A stretch of DNA of 48,480 nt from positions 1 to 48,480 of the forward strand of contig JAXMKZ010000016.1 of NCBI GenBank assembly GCA_034370385.1, written 5' to 3'. Shown here in pieces: positions 42,867 to 48,480 of this stretch. Source of the stretch: Coriobacteriia bacterium (GTDB taxonomy: Bacteria > Actinomycetota > Coriobacteriia > Anaerosomatales > PHET01). The notes beneath the pieces are model-generated. The model made no database searches. It had not been told where the DNA came from and worked only from the letters and a program-made list of their open reading frames with translations. The translations under genes and the position numbers were made by a program. Each line of letters starts with the position of its first letter. Within the stretch, counting starts at the first letter, position 1.

Positions 42867-43463
42867 TCAGCGCGACGCGTCTGCGGCCTTGACCGCGGAC
42901 AGCAGCGACTTGAACTCCGGAGTACCAGCCACGCCTACCAACTCGTAGCCAAGGGACTCAGCCAGGGTGATGACCGCACCCGCGCGCCCGAGCCGCTCCA
43001 TCGACGTAGCGTGAGCGTAGAGATCCCGGCTGCAGCATGCATCTGCGACGACGTGCACGTCGTAGCCCTCGCGGATCCCCGAGAGCGCGGTCTGGGTGAC
43101 GCAGATGTGTGACTCCATGCCGACAAGTACCAGTTGGCGACGCCCGGCACCACCGACCGCCTCGGCGAAGTGCGGTTCTGCGAAGCAGTCAAAGCTCATC
43201 TTGTCGACACGCGTCACCGACGCTCCCGCCGATTCGATCTCCTTTTGAACCCCGTCGATCTCAACCACGAGGTCGCCGAGGCCTTGCGGGTACTGTCTGG
43301 TCACGACGATCGGAACCCCGACGATTCCTGCGGCTCGCATGACGAGACCGGAGGACGCGACGACCTCTTCTCGGCGCTGCATCACCGTGGCGAGCCGATC
43401 CTGGATGTCGATGACGATCACCATGGCCTGATCACGGTCGGCCACGCTCATGGGGGGTATCAC
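42867..43463 (-). CDS. Isochorismatase-fold cysteine hydrolase
   Basis: A 198-residue cysteine hydrolase family protein. Seen: VIDIQDRLATVM with the catalytic Asp, VDKMSFDCF with the catalytic Lys, and ESHICVTQTAL with the nucleophile Cys. The triad is intact; substrate could be nicotinamide, isochorismate or another amide and is not decided. Start GTG 43463 has AGGAGG 9 nt upstream; ATG 43451 and TTG 43484 are in frame with poorer support. It borders the fhs remnant downstream and the superoxide reductase divergently. Candidate promoter TACAAT at 43524. Confidence 0.9.
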   Translation of the reverse strand: MIPPMSVADRDQAMVIVIDIQDRLATVMQRREEVVASSGLVMRAAGIVGVPIVVTRQYPQGLGDLVVEIDGVQKEIESAGASVTRVDKMSFDCFAEPHFAEAVGGAGRRQLVLVGMESHICVTQTALSGIREGYDVHVVADACCSRDLYAHATSMERLGRAGAVITLAESLGYELVGVAGTPEFKSLLSAVKAADASR

Positions 43464-43523
43464 GGGTGTGCGCCTCCTGCCCAAGATCGACGACCGCTGC
43501 GCGAGGAGCGATCAAGTGGACTG

Positions 43524-43529
43524 ATTGTA
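43524..43529 (-). promoter_or_regulatory. Candidate -10 of the isochorismatase-fold gene
   Basis: TACAAT on the minus strand, 61-66 nt before the preferred GTG. The 18-nt-upstream TTCTTA is a weak -35. Confidence 0.4.
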
Positions 43530-43611
43530 TCCCTGTCCGACGAGGGGTAAGAACTCCCTAGCCGGCGAGCGGCCGGCAGCAATCCGCGAAAGACACCGAT
43601 AAGGAGCAGAC

Positions 43612-43962
43612 ATGAGTGACGCACCCGTCCTCGCCGGCCTCAACAAGGTCGACGACATCGATTCAGCCGGTGACTACGAGAAGAAACACACCCCGTTCAT
43701 CGAGTGCACGCGTGACGGCGACTCGGTACACGTCCGCGTGAAGGTGGGCCACTACGTCGGCCACCCCAACATGCCCGACCACTTCATCGAGTGGATTGCG
43801 GTTCACGCCGCTGGCGTGCCTGTTGCACGGTTCGACCTGTCCGCAGTCGTGATGGACCCCGAGGTGTCGTGCGTGCTGCACGTCGATCCCGGGACGCATG
43901 TGGCCGCGATGGAGAGCTGCAACCTGCACGGCGTGTGGGTAGCCGAGACGGTGGCACCCTGA
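43612..43962 (+). CDS. Superoxide reductase, neelaredoxin type
   Basis: A 116-residue single-centre superoxide reductase (class II). Seen: His in YEKKHTPFIEC (about 26), the HPNMPDHFIEWI block with two His (about 52 and 58), His in GHYVGH (about 47), and CNLHGVW with Cys about 103 and His about 106; this is a complete His4-Cys iron site. No desulforedoxin (centre I) domain is present. It reduces superoxide to peroxide without making oxygen, typical of anaerobes. ATG has an AAGGAG site 6 nt upstream. Convergent with the DUF6483-like gene, with a shared hairpin between. Confidence 0.93.
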   Translation: MSDAPVLAGLNKVDDIDSAGDYEKKHTPFIECTRDGDSVHVRVKVGHYVGHPNMPDHFIEWIAVHAAGVPVARFDLSAVVMDPEVSCVLHVDPGTHVAAMESCNLHGVWVAETVAP

Positions 43963-44003
43963 CACTCAGGGTCATCCCGAAGGGCCTGACTTCCACCACA
44001 ACC

Positions 44004-44039
44004 ACTGACGCCCCTCACCGCAACGCGGGGGGCGTCAGT
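44004..44039. terminator. Bidirectional hairpin between convergent genes
   Basis: ACTGACGCCCC (44004-44014) pairs perfectly with GGGGCGTCAGT (44029-44039) around a 14-nt loop, between two convergent genes; it includes the stop codon of the minus-strand gene. No T-run is seen on either side. Confidence 0.6.
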
Positions 44040-44391
44040 TGGCGCGACCGGGGTCGAGTAGCGCCTGCACCGCCTCGGCCTGCGAGCGCCTGAGAGACGC
44101 CTCCATCAGTTCGGCCTGCCCCTCGAGGATCTCAGCCTCGGCATGGAGCGCCTCGGCCAGCAGGGCGATGACTCGGTCATCGGTGACGTTGAGCTCGATC
44201 AGGGCCGCCAGCGACTCGGGGGCAAGCCGACGGGCCACGGCAGGGTCGACAGCGAGCGCGAGGACGACCGCCTGATCGATGAGCTCGAGTGACTCTTCGC
44301 TGTCGCGGACGCCGACACGCGACAGCGCCTGCCGGATGAGCGAACCCATCTGTTCGATCAGACGCAAGATGTAGTCAGACTGATACTGCAC
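44035..44391 (-). CDS. DUF6483-like small helical protein
   Basis: A 118-residue soluble, mostly helical protein. Seen: GTG start giving MQYQSDYILRLIEQMGSLIRQAL, similar to the N-terminus of DUF6483 proteins, and an acidic C-terminal helix EALHAEAEILEGQAELMEASL. Start chosen by AGAGG 7 nt upstream; a longer frame to 44520 is a shadow of the M48-like gene. Function unknown. 19 nt after the M48-like gene, same direction. Confidence 0.7.
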   Translation of the reverse strand: MQYQSDYILRLIEQMGSLIRQALSRVGVRDSEESLELIDQAVVLALAVDPAVARRLAPESLAALIELNVTDDRVIALLAEALHAEAEILEGQAELMEASLRRSQAEAVQALLDPGRAN

Positions 44392-44410
44392 GTCGTGCCT
44401 CTCTGCTGAC

Positions 44411-45535
44411 CTACTCGAGCTTCGCCGCTGCGATTCCCTCGGTGCCAAGCACCTCTCGAAGCCGATCGTAGCGCCGCCGCTCGGCCTTCTCGATACGAGG
44501 AGTACCGCTCGTGCCCACATAGAATATCCCGTCGTAGCTCGAATCGCCCTCGACGGTGGCGTTGGACGTCCTGCTCGCCTTCGACAGCGCGGTGAGCATC
44601 GGTGACGGATCCTTGAGCAGCAGCATTCCCTCGGCGTCGGCCTTCTCGTAGGCGGTTCGATGCAGAACGCGGCCCCAGAGCGTCACTATCCACGCAGCCG
44701 TCAGCACGGCCACGTAGGTGATCGCCGCCACGACGGCGAGGAACAGCACGATGCCGATGATGCCGAAGCATCCTCCGGCGTCAGCGTCGTCGAGGTCGAT
44801 GCACCCCGTGCAACTCGTGTCGCCACACCCTGAGTTCACGCAGCCGGTGTCGACGCATCCTCCGTTCGCGCAACCGGCATCGGCGGCCGCGCCCGCAACG
44901 CCGCCCGCTGCCCGGTTGAACCCCCGGATCGCCTTGATCGGACCCATGAGTGCCGCCAGCGCCGTCCCGAACATGATGTCGCCGGCCAGAATACGCGCGG
45001 TGAGCGTCGCCACAACCGCACGCTGCTCGTCAGGCGACATCGCCGAGAGGAACCCCGGAGTCACCCCGATCAACGGCTTGGAGCGCGTGGTGCCCAGTGC
45101 GAGAGCGTTCACCCCGTCAGCCGGACCCTCAAGCAGCACGATGCGTGGCGGCTCGGCCAGCCCCGCGGCAAGCGCCATGTCGGCCACCGCCATCTCAAGC
45201 GCTGGCGCCTCGCCGGGAGCGAAGTCGCGCCCCTTGAATCGAGCACGAACCCAATCCTCAGCGTTTGACAGCTGGATCGCGGCAAGAAGCGCTCCGCTGG
45301 CAAGGAGAAGACCAAACGTCGAAGCGACGACGATGGCAAGCCGGGAGAAGTACACCTCGGTATCGCTGGCCAGCAGCGACAACAGCGTCCCGGGGACCAC
45401 GATCATGGCAAACTCCAGCAACACCGCCGAGCCAAGGATGAACAGTACGACGAAGACCGCGATCTTAGTGCGATTCGCATCAACTCGCCGCCACAACGGT
45501 TCGATTCTGAGCCTTCGCGCTTCGTCGCCGGTCAC
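44411..45535 (-). CDS. M48-like membrane protein without zinc motif and with a cysteine-periodic insert
   Basis: A 374-residue protein with the layout of M48 (HtpX-type) peptidases. Seen: two helices (about 26-46 and 65-88), a region NALALGTTRSKPLIGVTPGFL matching the HtpX catalytic domain, but at the HExxH position the sequence is VVATLTARILAGDI, so all three key residues are replaced. An insert has Cys at 222, 227, 232, 237, 242, 245 and 256, the first five exactly five residues apart in GCxxx units. Hydrophobic helices follow (about 258-290), then KADAEGMLLLKDPS. Start GTG 45535 has GGGGGTG upstream. Inference: a pseudo-protease with a metal- or disulfide-binding insert. Confidence 0.82.
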   Translation of the reverse strand: MTGDEARRLRIEPLWRRVDANRTKIAVFVVLFILGSAVLLEFAMIVVPGTLLSLLASDTEVYFSRLAIVVASTFGLLLASGALLAAIQLSNAEDWVRARFKGRDFAPGEAPALEMAVADMALAAGLAEPPRIVLLEGPADGVNALALGTTRSKPLIGVTPGFLSAMSPDEQRAVVATLTARILAGDIMFGTALAALMGPIKAIRGFNRAAGGVAGAAADAGCANGGCVDTGCVNSGCGDTSCTGCIDLDDADAGGCFGIIGIVLFLAVVAAITYVAVLTAAWIVTLWGRVLHRTAYEKADAEGMLLLKDPSPMLTALSKASRTSNATVEGDSSYDGIFYVGTSGTPRIEKAERRRYDRLREVLGTEGIAAAKLE

Positions 45536-45555
45536 GTGCCACCCCCTCACGATGG

Positions 45556-45561
45556 ATTCTA
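45556..45561 (-). promoter_or_regulatory. Candidate -10 of the M48-like gene
   Basis: TAGAAT on the minus strand, about 21 nt before the GTG. -35 poor. Confidence 0.35.
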
Positions 45562-45639
45562 GAGCATCAGCGGCCGGCCCACGTCAGACAGCATGCTCGC
45601 ACGGCACGCCGACGAAACGGGGGACCCGACCCAACGATC

Positions 45640-45670
45640 AAGGGGCGGCCCCTTCGCGGGACCGCCCCTT
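45640..45670 (-). terminator. Hairpin downstream of cspA
   Basis: AAGGGGCGG (45640-45648) pairs perfectly with CCGCCCCTT (45662-45670), with a possible inner CCC/GGG extension. It lies 36 nt after the cspA stop. No U-tract was seen. Confidence 0.6.
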
Positions 45671-45705
45671 GCACTCGTCAATCAAACGCCCTTGTAGCTC
45701 GAGGA

Positions 45706-45909
45706 CTAGGATTTAGTAACGTTGCTCGCCTGATCCTTGCCGTTACGGCCCTGGGTGACGTCGAACTCAACGGCCTGACCCTCGTCGAGGGTCTTGAAGC
45801 CGTCGCCCTGGATCTCGCTGAAGTGGACGAAAAGATCCTCTCCGCCCTCACGCTCGATGAAGCCGTAGCCCTTGTCCGGGTTGAACCACTTGACGGTACC
45901 GGTAGCCAT
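45706..45909 (-). CDS. cspA: Cold-shock protein CspA family
   Basis: A 67-residue cold-shock domain protein. Seen: [20 protein letters not shown] with RNP1 KGYGFI, RNP2 DLFVHF, and a typical C-terminus. Single-stranded nucleic acid chaperone in the cytoplasm. Start ATG 45909 has AGGG 6 nt upstream; an in-frame ATG at 45942 gives 11 extra residues without support. A leader of about 115 nt precedes it, as is common for cold-shock genes. Confidence 0.95.
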   Translation of the reverse strand: MATGTVKWFNPDKGYGFIEREGGEDLFVHFSEIQGDGFKTLDEGQAVEFDVTQGRNGKDQASNVTKS

Positions 45910-46031
45910 GCAAACCCTACTTTCCGCCCCCTGCTGGGGCAAAACATAGCGACGCGCTCCCCCGTGCTGTCAGGATCGCCAGCGCGAGTCGCACGCCGCA
46001 AACCTAAGGAACCGCTTTCGGCTCCGCCGAG

Positions 46032-46061
46032 ATTATGGGCGAACATAACGGGGCTTGTCGA
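46032..46061 (-). promoter_or_regulatory. Promoter of cspA
   Basis: TCGACA at 46061-46056, 18-nt spacer, then CATAAT at 46037-46032 on the minus strand, at the very end of ruvB. Predicted start near 46025 gives a leader of about 115 nt. Confidence 0.55.
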
Positions 46062-46066
46062 GTGAC

Positions 46067-47134
46067 CTAGAACAGACCTTCTTGCTCGGGTGCGGATGCA
46101 GGCCGCGGGAGGCCCAGATGGTCGTAGGCGCGCGCCGTGGCCTGCCGTCCCTTAGGGGTCCTCACAATGAAGCCCAACTGAAGCAGATACGGTTCGTAGA
46201 CGTCCTCGAGCGTCTCGGGGTCTTCTCCGGTGGCGCTCGCCAGCGTGCTCAACCCGACCGGCCGACCGGCGAACGTCTCAGCCAGTGTGGTGAGGATTCG
46301 CACATCCATCCAGTCAAGACCCATGTGGTCGACCTCGAAGAAACCGAGCGCCTCCGCTGCGATATCCTCGCTGATCACACCTGAGTGCCGTACCTGGGCG
46401 TAGTCACGAACGCGCTTGAGCAGACGGTTGGCCAGACGAGGGGTCCCTCTGCCTCTACGAGCGATCTCCGTGGCGCCCTCCGAGTCAATCTGGACGCCAA
46501 GAATGCCTGCAGACCGCTCGACGATGGCCTGCAGTTCATCGGTGCTGTAGTAGTCGAGTCGGAACGCCATGCCGAAGCGGTCGCGTAGCGGACCCGTCAG
46601 CAGGCCGGTCCGCGTTGTGGCTCCGATGAGAGTGAAACGCTGGAGTTCGAGCCTCAGTGAGCGCGCGGCGGGGCCCTTGCCGATGACGATGTCGAGTACG
46701 AAGTCCTCCATCGCAGGGTAGAGAATCTCCTCGACGACGCGATTCAATCGATGAATCTCGTCGATGAAGAGTACGTCGTCGGGCTCCAGGTTCGTCAGTA
46801 TTGCGGCGAGGTCACCGGCCCGCTCTATCGCCGGACCACTCGTCGTCTTGAGCCGGACCCCGAGCTCCGATGCAATGACCCCGGCAAGCGTCGTCTTCCC
46901 TAGCCCGGGCGGTCCTGACAGCAGAATGTGGTCGAGAGGTTCATTGCGCTGCTTGGCAGCCTCGATCAGCACGGCGAGGTTGTCTTTGACCCGCGCCTGC
47001 CCGAGATACTCGGCCAGTCGCTTCGGCCTGAGCGAGCGTTCGATCTCCAGGTCTTCCTCGACCACGCTGGCAGAGACCAGGCGTTCGACCTCATCGGGAT
47101 CGCCCGTACTGCCGGCCTCCCAAACCGTGCTCAT
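46067..47134 (-). CDS. ruvB: Holliday junction branch migration helicase RuvB
   Basis: A 355-residue AAA+ motor. Seen: [19 protein letters not shown], Walker [10 protein letters not shown], Walker [10 protein letters not shown], sensor 1 GATTRTGLL, arginine-finger region GPLRDRFG, and the C-terminal winged helix with [16 protein letters not shown]. Drives branch migration with RuvA. Start ATG 47134 has a G-rich site 9 nt upstream; GTG 47173 overlaps ruvA and is an alternative. Third gene of ruvCAB. Confidence 0.97.
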   Translation of the reverse strand: MSTVWEAGSTGDPDEVERLVSASVVEEDLEIERSLRPKRLAEYLGQARVKDNLAVLIEAAKQRNEPLDHILLSGPPGLGKTTLAGVIASELGVRLKTTSGPAIERAGDLAAILTNLEPDDVLFIDEIHRLNRVVEEILYPAMEDFVLDIVIGKGPAARSLRLELQRFTLIGATTRTGLLTGPLRDRFGMAFRLDYYSTDELQAIVERSAGILGVQIDSEGATEIARRGRGTPRLANRLLKRVRDYAQVRHSGVISEDIAAEALGFFEVDHMGLDWMDVRILTTLAETFAGRPVGLSTLASATGEDPETLEDVYEPYLLQLGFIVRTPKGRQATARAYDHLGLPRPASAPEQEGLF

Positions 47135-47165
47135 CGCACTTCGCCCCCCGCGCCGCACGCCGTCA

Positions 47166-47753
47166 TCACGCACTGCCCAGTCGAGTCAGTGCCGTGCGCA
47201 CCAACGCGGCGGAGTCATCACCGCGGGCGCCCTTGAGCGCCACTGCGACCTCGGCTGCACTGAACCCCATCGCGAGCAACGCCTCTCGTGCGTCCGCTGC
47301 AGGAGCCGATCCAGCGCGAGGAGCGCCACCCGGCGACGTCGGCCCGCTCAGGGCGCCGAGCTTGTCTGCCAAGTCGAGAATGATGCGTTGAGCGGTCTTG
47401 CTGCCGATGCCCGGAACGCCGGATATGAGGGCGACGTCTTGGGTAGCGACCGCCTCGGCCAGGGCGTCGGGCGTGAGCGCGGAAAGCACAGCCAGCGCCA
47501 CCTTCGGGCCGACGCCGGAGACGGTGAGTAGTGCGCCGAAAGCTTCACGCTCGTCCTCCGAACCGAAGCCGTACAGGGTGAGCTCATCCTCCCGGACATG
47601 AAGATGGGTGTGAACCGTCGCCGTGTCCCCCTCCGTCGGAAGTGCGGCAAGCGAGTTGGTGCTCATGTTCAACCTGAGTCCGACTCCGCCGACTTCGATG
47701 ACGGCATACCCCGCCGCCCGCGCATGGACGCGTCCCGTGACGAAGGAGATCAT
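47166..47753 (-). CDS. ruvA: Holliday junction branch migration protein RuvA
   Basis: A 195-residue protein. Seen: N-terminal OB domain ([13 protein letters not shown]), two HhH motifs ([15 protein letters not shown] and [16 protein letters not shown]), a Pro/Gly/Ala-rich linker, and a C-terminal domain III ([16 protein letters not shown]). It binds four-way junctions as a tetramer and loads RuvB. ATG overlaps the ruvC stop by 4 nt (ATGA). Confidence 0.97.
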   Translation of the reverse strand: MISFVTGRVHARAAGYAVIEVGGVGLRLNMSTNSLAALPTEGDTATVHTHLHVREDELTLYGFGSEDEREAFGALLTVSGVGPKVALAVLSALTPDALAEAVATQDVALISGVPGIGSKTAQRIILDLADKLGALSGPTSPGGAPRAGSAPAADAREALLAMGFSAAEVAVALKGARGDDSAALVRTALTRLGSA

Positions 47754-48259
47754 GCGCCCACCGCTTCTGCGGTCGCGATACCCCACCCGTGAAGCCGGGC
47801 ATGAGTGAGCGCGGCCGCCAGCGCGTCAGCGGCATGATCGGGCTTCGGGTCGTGGTCGAGTCCGAGCGCCGCGCGCACCATGTAGGTGACCTGGCGCTTG
47901 TCAGCCGTGCCCGTGCCGACCACGACGCTCTTGATCTGGACAGGCGAGTACTCGGCGAGCGTGATGTCGTGGCCCGCCAACGCGAGCAGCGCCACACCTC
48001 TGGCCTGCCCCGTGGCGAAAGCGCTCTTCGCATTCGTGCCGAAGAAGATGCTCTCGATGGCGCACGCGTCGGGCCTGAATCGCCCGACCACGGCACGCAC
48101 TTCATCGTGAATGAGTGTCAGGCGCGCGGGGAGCTCTTGGCTCGCGGCGGTCTTGATGCAGCCGTAGGCGAGCGGCTCACAGCGCGGACCCTCGACTCGC
48201 ACGACACCCCAGCCGGTGTTGGCAAGACCCGGGTCGATGCCGAGGACTATCAGGGTCAT
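47750..48259 (-). CDS. ruvC: Holliday junction resolvase RuvC
   Basis: A 169-residue endonuclease. Seen: LGIDPGLANTGWGVV with the first Asp, the AIESIFFGTNAKSA region with Glu, and the terminal acidic pair in KPDHAADALAAAL. It cuts Holliday junctions. Start ATG 48259 has GGGAGG almost touching it, too close for efficient use, and overlaps the stop of a 14-codon ORF; translation may be coupled to it. Promoter and LexA box lie upstream. Confidence 0.96.
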   Translation of the reverse strand: MTLIVLGIDPGLANTGWGVVRVEGPRCEPLAYGCIKTAASQELPARLTLIHDEVRAVVGRFRPDACAIESIFFGTNAKSAFATGQARGVALLALAGHDITLAEYSPVQIKSVVVGTGTADKRQVTYMVRAALGLDHDPKPDHAADALAAALTHARLHGWGIATAEAVGA

Positions 48260-48300
48260 CCCTCCCGCGTCTCGTGCGCGACGGCGCTCCAATCGAACAT
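48256..48300 (-). CDS. Short 14-codon ORF overlapping the ruvC start
   Basis: ATG 48300 encodes MFDWSAVAHETREG and ends at TGA 48258-48256, which overlaps the ruvC ATG in ATGA. Its ATG lies where the predicted promoter would start transcription, inside the LexA box, so it would be leaderless. Possible leader peptide; may be chance. Confidence 0.4.
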   Translation of the reverse strand: MFDWSAVAHETREG

Positions 48301-48306
48301 ATGTTC
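48295..48306. promoter_or_regulatory. LexA (SOS) box of ruvCAB
   Basis: GAACATATGTTC is a perfect palindrome of the Gram-positive LexA consensus GAAC-N4-GTTC. It overlaps the predicted transcription start of ruvC, just after the -10 element, so LexA would block polymerase there. Confidence 0.85.
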
Positions 48307-48335
48307 AGGGTAGCGCACAGGGGTGACACCGTAAA
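48307..48335 (-). promoter_or_regulatory. Promoter of ruvCAB
   Basis: TTTACG (48335-48330), 17-nt spacer, TACCCT (48312-48307) on the minus strand. The predicted start is near 48300. Confidence 0.65.
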
Positions 48336-48343
48336 GCGACCGA

Positions 48344-48404
48344 GTTGCCTCACCTAAAATGTCGTCCAAATTGATTCGTTGCCTCACATAAGAATGTCGT
48401 CGAA
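48344..48404. repeat. Two imperfect direct repeats near the right edge
   Basis: GTTGCCTCACCTAAAATG (48344 on) and GTTGCCTCACATAAGAATG (48378 on), each continuing into TGTCGTC, start 34 nt apart in the space upstream of ruvC. They differ by two substitutions and one indel. They resemble tandem transposase-binding sites, followed by the start of a plus-strand gene. Confidence 0.6.
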
Positions 48405-48455
48405 GCGTAGCGTCGGTCTCGTCGGGTCATTCGACGACGAGGAGGCGCGACAAAG

Positions 48456-48480
48456 GTGCCTTTGACGATGGCTGAGAAGC
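48456..48480 (+). CDS. Start of a plus-strand gene, possibly a transposase (cut by window edge)
   Basis: GTG at 48456 opens MPLTMAEK, with GAGGAGG about 10 nt upstream (48438-48445). Only eight codons are visible. N-termini of this kind occur in integrase-type transposases, and the direct repeats just upstream fit an insertion sequence end, but identity cannot be confirmed from so little. Confidence 0.4.

Overview
The window is a GC-rich bacterial chromosome segment that is almost fully coding: no stretch longer than about 300 bases lacks a gene. Gene order (ruvCAB, queA, tgt, yajC, secDF, recJ, rel, hisS, aspS, rarA, alaS, ruvX, mltG, aroE), GTG starts, a Gram-positive type LexA box and leaderless-looking promoters point to an actinobacterium. 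The one-iron superoxide reductase and the type IV pili suggest an anaerobe, perhaps of class Coriobacteriia; that placement is inference. Nearly everything is read on the minus strand, so the window runs backwards from ruvC at the right edge to pilins at the left edge.

Region 1-10900 (minus): a type IV pilus operon. It begins with aroE, then a second PilB-type ATPase, a Roadblock/LC7 protein, a large PATAN/DUF4388 protein, an MglA/CvnD-like small GTPase, a proline-rich membrane protein, then pilB, pilC and two tandem pilins (the last cut by the window edge). A GTPase switch module therefore sits between two extension ATPase genes.

Region 10945-22822 (minus): a YqeG-type phosphatase, a membrane-anchored protein with an ABC exporter, mltG, ruvX, alaS, an AI-2E family permease, a SigB/SigF-like sigma factor with a degenerate RsbW-like partner, rarA and a lipoprotein.

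Region 22845-36869 (minus): a 6S RNA between the lipoprotein gene and aspS, then aspS, hisS, a metallo-beta-lactamase-fold hydrolase, a rel gene split by one in-frame amber codon, a RecJ-HIRAN-RecQ-like fusion, secF, secD, yajC and tgt.

Region 36960-48300: an ECF sigma/anti-sigma pair and a PHP protein on the plus strand; queA, queH, folD with a 57-codon remnant of fhs beside it, an isochorismatase-fold hydrolase, a superoxide reductase (plus), a DUF6483-like protein, an M48-like protein without its zinc motif but with a cysteine-periodic insert, cspA with a long leader, and ruvB-ruvA-ruvC under a LexA box. tgt, queA and queH form a queuosine set. The right edge (48344-48480) holds two imperfect direct repeats and the first codons of a plus-strand gene, possibly the end of an insertion sequence.

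The observations most worth a second look are the amber-split rel, the pilus operon with an embedded GTPase/Roadblock/PATAN switch, the M48-like pseudo-protease with its cysteine repeat, the exonuclease-helicase fusion, the fhs remnant, and the leaderless 14-codon ORF inside the LexA-controlled ruvC promoter.
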